Below are positions 8,227 through 17,677 of a stretch of DNA of 64,000 nt, in pieces. Location: assembly GCA_026003475.1 (NCBI GenBank), contig BPHJ01000001.1, positions 1,549,189 to 1,613,188 of the forward strand, read 5' to 3'. The notes beneath the pieces were generated by a model. The model did no database searches and was not told the DNA's origin. It was given only the letters and a program-made list of their open reading frames with translations. This DNA comes from Candidatus Kapaibacterium sp. GTDB taxonomy: Bacteria; Bacteroidota; Ignavibacteria; Kapaibacteriales; NICIL-2. The position numbers and the translations under genes are program-made. Numbering within the stretch: the first letter of the stretch is position 1; each line of letters begins with the position of its first letter.

Positions 8227-9164
8227 ACCGTGCAGCACTGATTCTGTTCTGCCTGTGCAGCATTGGCAGGGGACAGCCAGCAAAAATGCTGCTTGGAAGT
8301 GTTGCCATTACATCCCGCTGTACAGATGCTATCACATCTGCCAAAGCTGAAGCCGCTCTCGCACTCGCGCTTGAAAACAGTGGTCAGTACCATTTGGTCA
8401 CCTACCGGGATCTTCACCAGCGGGGTCATGACACCGGTTCGATTCATGCGTCCCTTCCCAGTCGTCGCATTCAGGTACGCATAGACTGTTTCCACAATCT
8501 GCTGCGTGCCGATATCGAGCTTGTTTTGCCAGACACAATGCGTCGTGGCAGTGGCTATAGTCTTATTCGGCATCGGTGGGAGCAGAGCGATCAACTGCTT
8601 GCCGATCCTGCCCTGCTGGAAGCGATCGAGCGTGCATTCTGCGTTGCCAGTGGTGATTGGTTCCTCTATGCCCGCCGGGATAGTGCTGGGGTACGTCCCG
8701 CATCGTTGCTTGCGGTGACAAATCTGGAGATTCGGGATAATCCATCCTTGCCTCAGTGGGAACTGTTCACCGACGCAATCACGACAAGCTATAGCGGCAT
8801 TCTCGCGGCCATCACTGGCGGGCAACGCGCACCGGGATATGTTGTGCTTGACGTTGACACCCGCGACAGCATCTACGCCCACTTTCGGCTCTATGAGCCG
8901 GAACCAGGCATGCCGCCATCACGACAAGAAATTGCAGCGCTTGCATACTTCGGCGTGGAGGCTCTCATGAGTGGATGGCTGGAACGTACTGCTGCTGGGG
9001 CTCGATTAGAACTGCGCTTGCTCGATACACACCCCGATGGTTCTGTTTCCCTCCGTGCGCGCGTGGAGCGTCAACTCAACGACGACAGCCGAGTCGCCTT
9101 CCTCGAAGCAATTGCGGCTGCTGCAAAGGAATTGCTCAGCACGCACTCACCGTCCCCCCGTTGA
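8208..9164 (+). CDS. secreted protein of unknown function
   Basis: 318 residues; I do not recognise the family. The N-terminus (MGARLVNRAALILFCLCSIGRGQ) looks like a signal peptide, so it is probably periplasmic or surface-exposed. The body is mixed alpha/beta. A segment of about residues 18-120 (KMLLGSVAITSRCTDAITSAKAEAALALALENSGQYHLVTY) resembles the small secreted domains that build periplasmic oligomers or curli-assembly-like proteins. A later segment, GYVVLDVDTRDSIYAHFRLYEPEPG, looks like one beta-rich domain. The start lies inside the upstream DHS-like gene in another frame (19-nt overlap), so the two are probably one operon. The 3' end overlaps the convergent beta-propeller gene by 18 nt. 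Confidence 0.7.
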   Translation: MGARLVNRAALILFCLCSIGRGQPAKMLLGSVAITSRCTDAITSAKAEAALALALENSGQYHLVTYRDLHQRGHDTGSIHASLPSRRIQVRIDCFHNLLRADIELVLPDTMRRGSGYSLIRHRWEQSDQLLADPALLEAIERAFCVASGDWFLYARRDSAGVRPASLLAVTNLEIRDNPSLPQWELFTDAITTSYSGILAAITGGQRAPGYVVLDVDTRDSIYAHFRLYEPEPGMPPSRQEIAALAYFGVEALMSGWLERTAAGARLELRLLDTHPDGSVSLRARVERQLNDDSRVAFLEAIAAAAKELLSTHSPSPR

Positions 9165-11498
9165 GCGTTCGACGACAATTTTTGCAACTGCTCCCTCTCC
9201 GCTTTGCTCCGAAACAGCATGCAGCAGGTAAATCCCGCTTGGCACTGCGCTTCCGTGATCGTCTCGCCCGTCCCAAACCGCCGTGCGACTTCGTGTCCGT
9301 AGTGTGCGAATGGTCATTCCACTCAGCGTCGAAATGCGAAGTTCTGTCTCGGCAGTCAAGCCCTCGATCGTTAGCATCTGCTGGTCCGGATCGAGCGGCT
9401 GCGGATAGACTCGAAGCTGGTAGTTCTGCCGTGGCAACATCGCAAGCGTTCGCACAGCATTGATTCCGCGTTCGGTGCCAATGTAGAGAATGCCTCGTTC
9501 CTTGTCGGCAGCCAAGGCTCGCGCATCGTTCGAGAGCAGAATCGGATACTGGGCCTGCGTGATCGTCCCGAGAATGCTCACCCCATCATCGCCGATAATC
9601 CAAATTCCATTGGGCGTCGCAATCCACTTGTTATTGAGCGCATCCACCGTGATCGCGTTGATAGCAACGCCGCGTAATTCACGAACGATGCGGACAAAGG
9701 GTGTGCCTCCACTAAGGACAGCGGTTGGATTGACAATGGTTGCCAGTCCTGCGGTTGTGCCGACCCAGAGCATCCCCGTCTGATCCGTTACGAGCGCAGT
9801 AATGGTGTTCGATGGGAGCCCGCCGGCTTGGGTGGTCAGTCGCCCCCAGCGGTCGTCGCGCACGTCATCGAGAGTGCCGCCATCGTTGAACCATGCAAGG
9901 CCGCTTCCCTCCGCATCAGAGCGGTAGGAACCAAGCCACTTCGTCCCTGCCGCATCAATGGCGATGAACAGGAAGTACCCGACAGCCGGCGGATTCCCTG
10001 GATAGGTGAAACTGTAGAACCGTCCGCTGGAATCTCGCGCCAGCAGGTGTGCCGAGGACTGAATCCAGTTGCCCCAGTGAGCAATCCACGCTGTCCCATT
10101 GCGATCGCCCGTAACACTGCCCGGGACGGTGTAGGATGGATTTCCGGGGAATCCAACAAGCGGTGCGTTGTGGTTGTTGTAGTACTCGAGTGCGATGGAA
10201 TCGCCAGCAAGGATGCGAGCGCGAAGCAATCCTGCACCCCAACTACTAAGCCACACATCTCCCGTCGGCAGAGCAGCAACGCGGTAATAATACGGCGAAG
10301 GCACCCGCGCATCCGATGCTGGCGTGAACGACCGCCAATGTTGTCCGATACGACAGGCGAATCCATTGCCCGATCGCCCCCCTGCCGCAGTTGCGACCCA
10401 GAGATTTCCGTTGGTATCCACTGCCAGATCGTAAGCAGTATTCGATGGCATCGAGTTCGGCGCGATGACTGTGAGCATATCCTCCGTAACGATGCTAATG
10501 CCGTTTGCGGACGTACAGCCGACGAGTAGTTCGCCGCTTGTCACTTTCACCGTCCGCTGGCGACGAAGGAGCGATGGTTGCATGGGGCCGCGTGGCATTC
10601 CCGTCTCAAGCGATAGCAACTGCCTCCCCACACCAATGATGACTTCGTCACCGAAGCGACTCAAGCCTACGACCGCATCGGTGCTACCCGTGGGACGTTG
10701 CCAGACAAGCTCGAACAGTGCCTCTCCATTCTGCCGAAGCACAACCGTTTGTGTTGCCACGACCAGCCGACCGGCACTGTCGAAGGCAAGTCCCGTTGCC
10801 GGGCTATCCCACTGCCACCCTTGGGGAAGCTGCCAGGAGCGCCACTGCTGTCGGTCCCGGAGCGAGGGCACACCCAACCACACCGATGCAATACCACCTG
10901 TTCCTGCTGCAAAGAGCGTATCGTTCCGCACAGCAAGCGCGGTGATAGCTGTCTTCGGTGCAAAAGTCCCAACAGCATCCACTGTTTCGACGGGCACTCC
11001 ATAGGTGGCATCGAAGACGACAATCCCAAAGTCGGTTGCAGCGTAGATCCGGCTGCCGAGCACAATCAGCGCATTGATTGTCCGCCGCGGGTATTGGTCG
11101 GCTGCCCTTCGAATGTCGGTCAGTGTCCGCTGCGGGCCGCTCGATGAAGACAGTATCTCGAGCGTGCCATCGCTTGCGCCGGCAACGATAAGCTGGCCAT
11201 CCTCAGAGGCCGCAATGCTCGAAAAATCCTGTGCCAGCAATCCTTCGCCCGGACGGTACTCGGCTAGGATTTGGCGCGTGGTTGGATCGCATACAACAAT
11301 GCCACCCGTCGTTGCTACCCAGAGATGGTCGGCATGATCGCTGGTGACATCGCGTGCATCCAGGAGTGACGTCAGGGACGTCCACTCGACAAGCCCCAGC
11401 GCATCGGCGGTCAGCTGTGCCCAGGATGCCACCGACACCACCACCATCGCCGATAGCAGCCACACCAGCGTTCCGCAGATCGAACCGGCAGCGTTCAT
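9147..11498 (-). CDS. secreted two-component-propeller-like protein with C-terminal sorting/FlgD-like domain
   Basis: 783 residues with an N-terminal hydrophobic segment (WLLSAMVVVSVASWAQ). The body is built of repeats of the type DxxGxLWVAT...G(I/L)xxxD, for example DHLWVATTGGIVVCD, NGNLWVATAAGG, GTAWIAHWG, GMLWVGTTAGLATI and NKWIATPNGIWII. These are the ligand-binding Reg_prop beta-propeller blades common in FCB sensors, but no kinase follows. The last 85 residues (LRVYPQPLDPDQQ ... DGRDDHGSAVPSGIYLLHA) match the FlgD-Ig-like/T9SS type A C-terminal domain, so the protein is likely exported across the outer membrane. It begins inside the ribH stop (ATGA, 11495-11498) and overlaps the convergent gene at 8208-9164. 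Confidence 0.8.
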   Translation of the reverse strand: MNAAGSICGTLVWLLSAMVVVSVASWAQLTADALGLVEWTSLTSLLDARDVTSDHADHLWVATTGGIVVCDPTTRQILAEYRPGEGLLAQDFSSIAASEDGQLIVAGASDGTLEILSSSSGPQRTLTDIRRAADQYPRRTINALIVLGSRIYAATDFGIVVFDATYGVPVETVDAVGTFAPKTAITALAVRNDTLFAAGTGGIASVWLGVPSLRDRQQWRSWQLPQGWQWDSPATGLAFDSAGRLVVATQTVVLRQNGEALFELVWQRPTGSTDAVVGLSRFGDEVIIGVGRQLLSLETGMPRGPMQPSLLRRQRTVKVTSGELLVGCTSANGISIVTEDMLTVIAPNSMPSNTAYDLAVDTNGNLWVATAAGGRSGNGFACRIGQHWRSFTPASDARVPSPYYYRVAALPTGDVWLSSWGAGLLRARILAGDSIALEYYNNHNAPLVGFPGNPSYTVPGSVTGDRNGTAWIAHWGNWIQSSAHLLARDSSGRFYSFTYPGNPPAVGYFLFIAIDAAGTKWLGSYRSDAEGSGLAWFNDGGTLDDVRDDRWGRLTTQAGGLPSNTITALVTDQTGMLWVGTTAGLATIVNPTAVLSGGTPFVRIVRELRGVAINAITVDALNNKWIATPNGIWIIGDDGVSILGTITQAQYPILLSNDARALAADKERGILYIGTERGINAVRTLAMLPRQNYQLRVYPQPLDPDQQMLTIEGLTAETELRISTLSGMTIRTLRTRSRTAVWDGRDDHGSAVPSGIYLLHAVSEQSGEGAVAKIVVERSTGGR

Positions 11499-11968
11499 TG
11501 TCCGCGTCGGCGGAGTTGGTCGAGGAGGTCGGCCATTTCGAGTGCGACAAGGGCAGCTTCCGCACCTTTATTGCCCGCTTTTCCACCCGCACGATCGAGT
11601 GCTTGGTCCAGCGTGTCCGTGGTCAACACACCGAATGCGCACGGAATACCTTCGGCAAGCATCGTCTGGAGAATGCCACTGGCAGCTTGCGTTGCGACAA
11701 AATCAAAGTGTGCCGTCTCACCCCGAATCACGCAGCCAAGCACGATGATCGCATCGAACTCTCTGCGCTCGGCAAGAGTGCGGACCACCAGTGGCAATTC
11801 AAAACTGCCCGGACACCAGACAATCGTTATGTGGTCGGCGGCAACTCCCTGCCGTTGCAATGCATCGAGGGCACCAGCCAGGAGCCGGTCGGTCACCAAC
11901 TGATTCCATCGCGCGGCGGCAATGGCGATCCGGTAGCCAGATCGGTACTGTCCTTGGATTGTCTGCAT
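11495..11968 (-). CDS. ribH: 6,7-dimethyl-8-ribityllumazine synthase
   Basis: 157 residues from ATG 11968, the normal length; an upstream in-frame ATG at 12094 would overlap ileS and precede the promoter, so it is rejected. RibH condenses 5-amino-6-ribitylaminouracil with 3,4-dihydroxybutanone phosphate, the penultimate riboflavin step. Family motifs: AAARWNQLVTDRLLAGALDAL, WCPGSFELPLVVR, IIVLGCVIRGETAHFDFV, PCAFGVLTTDTLDQALDRAG, and GNKGAEAALVALEMADL. It is first in a two-gene unit with the propeller protein. A -7 element (11998-12005) lies 30 nt upstream of the ATG. Confidence 0.95.
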   Translation of the reverse strand: MQTIQGQYRSGYRIAIAAARWNQLVTDRLLAGALDALQRQGVAADHITIVWCPGSFELPLVVRTLAERREFDAIIVLGCVIRGETAHFDFVATQAASGILQTMLAEGIPCAFGVLTTDTLDQALDRAGGKAGNKGAEAALVALEMADLLDQLRRRGQ

Positions 11969-11997
11969 ACGCACGTGGGTGAATTCATGCTTGGCTG

Positions 11998-12005
11998 CAA
12001 AGCTA
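11998..12005 (-). promoter_or_regulatory. -7 element for ribH
   Basis: The minus strand reads TAGCTTTG followed by CAGCC, 30 nt upstream of ATG 11968. This supports the short ribH start. No -33 box is evident. For the divergent ileS, GATATTTG at 12039-12046 is a one-mismatch candidate. Confidence 0.5.
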
Positions 12006-12084
12006 CAACTGCTCCCCGAAGACGGACGGAGGGTTCCCGATATTTGCGCACTGCACAAAACGTTCTTTTTCGAATCGGACACCA

Positions 12085-15000
12085 ATGTTTCCACCCTACG
12101 AGGACGAGCTCAACTTTCCCCAACTGGAAGAACGCATCCTGGAATTTTGGGATGCCACCGGCGCGTTTGAGCGTTCGCTCCAGCAGCGCTTCCAGGAAAA
12201 TGCTCCCTGGTTCAACTTCTACGAAGGTCCCCCAACCGCAAACGGTGCGCCCGGCATTCACCACATGATGGCACGTACGGTCAAGGATGCCGTGTGCCGG
12301 TACAAAACCATGCGCGGATACTACGTTCGACGCCAAGCCGGCTGGGATACTCACGGCTTGCCCGTCGAGATTGCCGCCAGTAGGGAATTGGGGCTGCTGA
12401 CGCGCAACGACATCATCGCCTACGGCATTGACCGATTCAATCAGTACTGCCGGGAATTAGTCGGGCGACACATCTCGATGGAAGGCGGCTGGCGATACTT
12501 GACCCGACGCATGGGATTCTGGGTGGACCTCGACGCAGCGTACATGACGTGCTCGAACCAGTACATCGAAAGCGTTTGGTGGTCGCTCAAACAACTCTTC
12601 GATCGCGGGCTAATTGTCAAAGGATTCAAGGTCGTCCCTCAATCACCCACGATCGAAACACCGCTCTCGTCACATGAACTCTCGCTGGGGTATCGCACCG
12701 TGCGCGATCCAAGCGTGTACTTGATCGTTGCCATCACCGAGCCATCGGTGCCTCAGCTTGAGGGCGCATCCCTTCTGGTGTGGACGACAACGCCGTGGAC
12801 GCTCTTTGGGAATGTTGCCCTTGCAGTCCATCCATCGGTTGAATATGTCGTCGTCGAAGCACGTGCGACCAAACGCCCGGACCACGTTGCTCGATTCGTA
12901 CTGGCTGCTTCACGAGTGGAAGTACTCGCACCCGATTGGGAAGTATCCGAGATAGCACAGCTCAAGGGTAGCCAACTTGTCGGCACACGGTACGAGCAAA
13001 TTTTCGACGATATCCCCCTCGACCTGGAACAATACCCCAATGCACTCCGGGTTCTTCCTGGAGACTTTGTCACGACCGACGAAGGAACCGGTATCGTACA
13101 CCTTGCGCCGGCATTCGGACAAGACGATTTCGATATGATGCAACGCTTCCACTTACCGATGCCGGTGCCGGTCACGCCGAATGGTCATTTTACCGAACAG
13201 GTCCGCGCATTCGCAGGGCGGGCAATCAAGACATTCACCTACCCAGACGGCAGCACAGAAGAAGGCGCCGACCGCGATATTGTCGCACTGCTCAAGAGCC
13301 AGGGGAAAGTGTTCATGGCGCGCTTCGATTACGAGCACTCGTATCCTCACTGCTGGCGCACTGGCAACCCCATCATGTACTATGCGCGCGAGTCGTGGTT
13401 TATTCGTTCTCCGCAGTACCGCGATCGGATGATCGAGCTCAACGCAACTATCCGCTGGCAGCCACCCGAGATTGGAACCGGTCGCTTTGGTAACTGGCTC
13501 GAAGAGGTCAAGGACTGGGCACTCTCACGCGACCGATTTTGGGGAACACCGCTGCCGATCTGGGCAAGCGATGATGGCGATTGTTTCGCGATCGGATCGG
13601 TTGCGGAATTGATGGAAGGTTTCGTCGAACAGCCAGGCGGTGGACGCGTCCCGGTTGCAGCAGTCGCCGATCAGCTCGACTTGCACCGCCCGTTTGTGGA
13701 TGCGATCGTCTTCGAGCGAAACGGGAAGCTCTACCGCCGGGTGCCAGACGTTATAGACGTCTGGTACGACAGCGGCGCTATGCCCTTTGCGCAATTCCAC
13801 TACCCCTTCGAGAATCAGCAACTCTTCGAGCGTTCGTTCCCGGCTGACTTCATCGCCGAAGGCATTGACCAAACGCGCGGCTGGTTCTACACACTCCACA
13901 ATCTGGCAACGGCACTCTTCGATAAGCCAGCCTTCCGTTCGGTTGTTGTCAACGAGTTGGTGCTCGATAGCGCCGGCCAGAAGATGAGCAAAAGCCGCGG
14001 CAATACGGTTGATCCCTTCGCGATGATGGAACGCTACGGCGCCGATGCTGTCCGGTGGTATATGGTCGTCAGCAACCCACCCTGGAAACCGCTGCGTTTC
14101 AATGAAAGCGACATCAGCACAACCGTCCTGGCAGATTTCTTCCGTGCGCTGACGAACACCTACGCTTTTTTTGCGCTCTACGCGAATGTGGATGGATTTA
14201 CCGCGAGCGAACCACTCATTCCCCTTTCGGAGCGTCCTGAGATTGACCGCTGGGTTCTATCGGCACTCCACACGGTCCGCACTCGCTACTGCGCTGAGAT
14301 GGATAGTTACGACATCACGCGCGCAGCACGGTTGGTGCAGGACTTTGTCCGCCGAGATGTTTCGAATTGGTACGTCCGACGCAATCGCCGCCGTTTCTGG
14401 AAAGGTGAACACGACCGCGATAAGCGCGCTGCCTACCAAACGCTCTACGAAGTGCTGCACACAGTGAGTACGCTGATCGCCCCCATTGCACCGTTTTTGG
14501 CCGAGGACCTCTACCAGCGCCTCCGCCGCGAGAGCGATCCAATTTCCGTCCACATGGAACGGATCGAGCCTGGCGATCCGGCTATGGTTGACCCGGTCCT
14601 TGAGCGTCGCATGGACCTTGCGCAGCGGATTGTGTACCTTGCACGCTCGCTCCGGGAGAAGGCACGCATCCGCACCCGCCAACCCTTGCGCCGCATCATG
14701 ATTCCGCCGGTCTCGACTGAGCAGCGCCAGGACATCGAACATACATACCAGCTTATCTGTGAGGAAATCAATGTCAAGGCCATCGAATTTCTCGACGACG
14801 ACACTGCTATCGTTCGCCGCACAGCAAAGCCGAACTTCCGCACACTCGGCAAGCGGTACGGCAAGGATGTTCAGCAGGTTGCCACAGCAATTCGTGCACT
14901 CACACCCAACCAGATCCGCATCCTACTGTCAACAGGTGAGCTGCAGCTTCCCATCGGTGAATCGGAGGCAACTGTTACGCTCGAAGATGTCGAGATTATC

Positions 15001-15342
15001 AGCGAAGACATCCAGGGATGGCTGGTCGCATCCGAGGGCAACGTCACTGTTGCACTCGACACCGAAATCACCCCCGAGCTGCGAGCAGAAGGAATTGCAC
15101 GCGAACTGGTCAACCGCATCCAGAACATGCGTAAATCTTCGGGCTTCGAGGTAACCGACCGTATCCGCGTCGCCATCGAAACATCCGATGGGGACGTGCG
15201 CGACAGCATCGAACAACTGCGCGGCTACGTCATGGAGGAAACACTTGCCGTCGAGCTTGTTCATACGATGCTTGGGGATCGTGGAACGCTTGTTGATCTC
15301 GACGGGACACAAGTTCGGATCCACGTCGAACGTGTACGATGA
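12085..15342 (+). CDS. ileS: isoleucyl-tRNA synthetase, IleRS2 type
   Basis: 1085 residues, full length. It charges tRNA-Ile with isoleucine. The N-terminal catalytic domain has PPTANGAPGIHHMMAR: the class I signature is GIHH at residues 57-60 instead of the usual HxGH, i.e. first and third positions swapped. The CP1 editing domain has LLVWTTTPWTLFGNVALAVHP and the DEGTGIVHLAPAFGQDDF stretch. KMSKS is at about 633-637 (GQKMSKSRGNTVDP). The C-terminus has the long IleRS2 extension and lacks the four-cysteine zinc finger of IleRS1. IleRS2 enzymes are eukaryote-like and mupirocin-tolerant; the swapped motif has been linked to very strong resistance. The stop overlaps the next gene in ATGA (15339-15342). 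Confidence 0.97.
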   Translation: MFPPYEDELNFPQLEERILEFWDATGAFERSLQQRFQENAPWFNFYEGPPTANGAPGIHHMMARTVKDAVCRYKTMRGYYVRRQAGWDTHGLPVEIAASRELGLLTRNDIIAYGIDRFNQYCRELVGRHISMEGGWRYLTRRMGFWVDLDAAYMTCSNQYIESVWWSLKQLFDRGLIVKGFKVVPQSPTIETPLSSHELSLGYRTVRDPSVYLIVAITEPSVPQLEGASLLVWTTTPWTLFGNVALAVHPSVEYVVVEARATKRPDHVARFVLAASRVEVLAPDWEVSEIAQLKGSQLVGTRYEQIFDDIPLDLEQYPNALRVLPGDFVTTDEGTGIVHLAPAFGQDDFDMMQRFHLPMPVPVTPNGHFTEQVRAFAGRAIKTFTYPDGSTEEGADRDIVALLKSQGKVFMARFDYEHSYPHCWRTGNPIMYYARESWFIRSPQYRDRMIELNATIRWQPPEIGTGRFGNWLEEVKDWALSRDRFWGTPLPIWASDDGDCFAIGSVAELMEGFVEQPGGGRVPVAAVADQLDLHRPFVDAIVFERNGKLYRRVPDVIDVWYDSGAMPFAQFHYPFENQQLFERSFPADFIAEGIDQTRGWFYTLHNLATALFDKPAFRSVVVNELVLDSAGQKMSKSRGNTVDPFAMMERYGADAVRWYMVVSNPPWKPLRFNESDISTTVLADFFRALTNTYAFFALYANVDGFTASEPLIPLSERPEIDRWVLSALHTVRTRYCAEMDSYDITRAARLVQDFVRRDVSNWYVRRNRRRFWKGEHDRDKRAAYQTLYEVLHTVSTLIAPIAPFLAEDLYQRLRRESDPISVHMERIEPGDPAMVDPVLERRMDLAQRIVYLARSLREKARIRTRQPLRRIMIPPVSTEQRQDIEHTYQLICEEINVKAIEFLDDDTAIVRRTAKPNFRTLGKRYGKDVQQVATAIRALTPNQIRILLSTGELQLPIGESEATVTLEDVEIISEDIQGWLVASEGNVTVALDTEITPELRAEGIARELVNRIQNMRKSSGFEVTDRIRVAIETSDGDVRDSIEQLRGYVMEETLAVELVHTMLGDRGTLVDLDGTQVRIHVERVR

Positions 15343-15707
15343 CTGTGTATCGAATCGGTCACTACGAGCATCGCTCCCAGCCGCTGTTGGAGCGGCGGTT
15401 ATTTATCCGGCGCCTTTTCGGTCATGGAGTGTTTGCGACCCTCATTGTCGCACTCTCGCTTGGGATGGGCGTGCTGGGATATCACGTCTTCGAAGGTCTG
15501 CCGTGGATTGATTCGCTCCTGGAAGCAGCGATGATTTTGGGCGGGATGGGACCGGTCAACCAGTTGCACACGGTCGCCGGAAAACTTTTTGCAGCGTGCT
15601 ACGCCCTCTATAGCGGTGTTGCGTTCCTTGCAACGGTGGGCATCCTCTTAGCTCCCATCGCCCACCGCATGTTGCACCGCCTCCATCTTGAGCAACCCTC
15701 CGACTAA
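15339..15707 (+). CDS. small integral membrane protein, ion-channel-like
   Basis: 122 residues. Two clear hydrophobic helices are at about 31-48 (VFATLIVALSLGMGVLGYHV) and 82-106 (LFAACYALYSGVAFLATVGILLAPI). Between them a re-entrant-looking segment reads LLEAAMILGGMGPVNQLHT. The helix-loop-helix outline recalls a minimal two-helix ion channel (pore loop), but no TVGYG selectivity filter is present, so transport of potassium is not claimed. It starts inside the ileS stop codon (4-nt overlap) and is probably co-translated with it. Function unknown. Confidence 0.65.
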   Translation: MTVYRIGHYEHRSQPLLERRLFIRRLFGHGVFATLIVALSLGMGVLGYHVFEGLPWIDSLLEAAMILGGMGPVNQLHTVAGKLFAACYALYSGVAFLATVGILLAPIAHRMLHRLHLEQPSD

Positions 15708-15726
15708 GGCTGACGCGACCGATCAA

Positions 15727-17580
15727 TCAAGGAGCCGATACAGCACGCTGTTCGATCACTTCCAATTGCTGCCGTGCACGCAGATTTCGCGGATCAAGCT
15801 GCAGCGCAATCCGATACGACTTTGCTGCCTGCTGGCGGGAACGCTCATCCCCACTTGCGAGAGCATCGCCGGTGCGCACGTATGCCTGTGCTGCCAATGC
15901 AACAAGCCCCCGATCGAGACGTTCCGACCTATACACTGCCGCACTTTGGATAAGCGCCGTTGCATCCACAACTGCTGGCGGCGGCAGCGGAGAATCAGTG
16001 GCTGCCTGTCGGAGGGCAACAGTGGCCCCATACGGCTCTGTAGCAAATAGCGCAGCAAAGTCGGGTTCGGTCTCGAGCACCTCAGGTGTCGCGAAGGCGG
16101 GTCGCTCGGGATTTCGGCGTACGATTGCCTCCAGCAAAGCAACAAAGGCTTGTTGGATTGTTCCGTAGCGTTCCTGTGGCATCTTTCCCGATTCGAACTC
16201 TTCCAACAGCGGCATGTAGGCGGCAATCTCGCTTGAGCAGCGTTCGATCGGCTCACCATACCACCGCCGGAGCTGACCGATATACCACGTGCGCCGGAGA
16301 AGCTCTTTTTCGACCAGCACAATATCGCGGCGGTACCCTTCGACCTGCTGCAGATACCAGAACGCCGAACAGAAGTAATCCCACTGCTGCGACAGGAGAA
16401 TGCTCCCCTTCGGAAGGGGTTCGACAACGAGCCGGACGTATTCCCGAATCAATCGGTGCACATGCAGATCGTTGGGCTTCCAGTTCCAGGCTGTGTACAC
16501 AATCGGCAAGAGCACCAAAACAACCCGAAGGTGCCGGTACCGCCACAGTGCTGCAATCCCAACCGCAACAGCAAGATTCAATGCAATGAACGCCGTTAGA
16601 AAGTACGGCTCAATGTCGTGGATGCTGTAGTGAACGACGTACCCAACGCACACCACCACCAGCAGCACAAGGAGCACTGCATAGAGACGATGGCGCTTCC
16701 AGATCACCAGCCCACCCCACAGCGCACAAGGTACGACAACGTTGGGCAGCAGCAAGGACCAAAACACATTCAGTTGGCGGCGCCATTGGCCGCTGAACAT
16801 CCAGACCGCATACTGCTTTCCCAGGACGTGGTAGAGGAACTTATCAATGCCGCGATGCACCTCGCCCCAGTTGAACAGTGGTTCAGCCATGCTGCGGAGC
16901 GGCAGGTATGCATAGAGCACCGCGCACGCCAAGCACACAATAGCCGGCAACGTAAGCTGGCGTAGGCGCTGCCAGCCCTGCCCACTACTACTGAGCATCA
17001 CCGCAAAGACAAGCACTCCCGGCACAAGCACAATCGCCGACAGATGATTGGTAAAGCACAGCCCCAGCAGGAGTGCGGCGTAGAGGGCATGCCGACGGGA
17101 ACGTTCCTGTTCCCACCGAACCAACCAATAGAGCATGCCCACAATGAGCACTTGTTGGAGAACGTGCACTTCGAAGCTGAGAGCTTGTGCCCACACCGTG
17201 CGCGCAGTCATCAGCAGTAACGCACCAAGTGCAGCGCCAGCGCGCCGTGCTTGCTCATCGAGGCCGAGAATCTGGGGCAACAATCGCAACAGCAGCCGAT
17301 GGGCAATAGCAACGCCTATTCCACCAAGCAGCACCATGAGAAGATTTAGCTGCTCGATCGGGGACAGTGGCAAGGGAACGTGCAACCATGCATGCCCCAG
17401 CATCGACAAGAGCGGATAGCCCGTTGGATGAGCCACACCAAGCGTAACGCACACCCCCGCGAGCTCGCCGCAGTCGGTGTAGTAGAGGTCAGGTGCCGCA
17501 GTCCACCGGTAGAGCAACAGCGCCACAAGGGCAATGCCTTCTGTTTCTACCCAGCTCCGATCACAAGGCCATTGCTTCAC
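15727..17580 (-). CDS. DUF2723 family membrane protein (glycosyltransferase-like)
   Basis: 617 residues from a GTG at 17580, supported by a -7 element 31 nt upstream. The N-terminal DUF2723 signature reads YYTDCGELAGVCVTLGVAHPTGYPL, followed by about ten hydrophobic helices up to residue 365 (for example LLMVLLGGIGVAIAHRLLL, HALYAALLLGLCFTNHLSAIVL, LYAVLLVLLVVVCVGYVVH). A soluble C-terminal part of about 240 residues includes LLSQQWDYFCSAFWYLQQVEGYRRDIVLVE and ends in a TPR-like stretch (QQAAKSYRIALQLDPRNLRARQQLEVI). The family is common in FCB bacteria and is related to protein O-mannosyltransferases (TMEM260); a role in surface protein glycosylation would fit the T9SS cargo here but is inference. 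Confidence 0.85.
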   Translation of the reverse strand: MKQWPCDRSWVETEGIALVALLLYRWTAAPDLYYTDCGELAGVCVTLGVAHPTGYPLLSMLGHAWLHVPLPLSPIEQLNLLMVLLGGIGVAIAHRLLLRLLPQILGLDEQARRAGAALGALLLMTARTVWAQALSFEVHVLQQVLIVGMLYWLVRWEQERSRRHALYAALLLGLCFTNHLSAIVLVPGVLVFAVMLSSSGQGWQRLRQLTLPAIVCLACAVLYAYLPLRSMAEPLFNWGEVHRGIDKFLYHVLGKQYAVWMFSGQWRRQLNVFWSLLLPNVVVPCALWGGLVIWKRHRLYAVLLVLLVVVCVGYVVHYSIHDIEPYFLTAFIALNLAVAVGIAALWRYRHLRVVLVLLPIVYTAWNWKPNDLHVHRLIREYVRLVVEPLPKGSILLSQQWDYFCSAFWYLQQVEGYRRDIVLVEKELLRRTWYIGQLRRWYGEPIERCSSEIAAYMPLLEEFESGKMPQERYGTIQQAFVALLEAIVRRNPERPAFATPEVLETEPDFAALFATEPYGATVALRQAATDSPLPPPAVVDATALIQSAAVYRSERLDRGLVALAAQAYVRTGDALASGDERSRQQAAKSYRIALQLDPRNLRARQQLEVIEQRAVSAP

Positions 17581-17610
17581 GTTCCATCACTTGAGCAATA
17601 ATCGAGGCGG

Positions 17611-17618
17611 CAAAAATA
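17611..17618 (-). promoter_or_regulatory. -7 element for the DUF2723 gene
   Basis: The minus strand reads TATTTTTG, 31 nt upstream of the GTG at 17580. A weaker plus-strand element (TATTTTCG, 17644-17651) would serve the divergent MoxR gene. Confidence 0.5.
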
Positions 17619-17677
17619 CCCTCGGATGCCTGGGGGGCTGTTGTATTTTCGGCATGCAACGATTGGCAGCATGCGCA

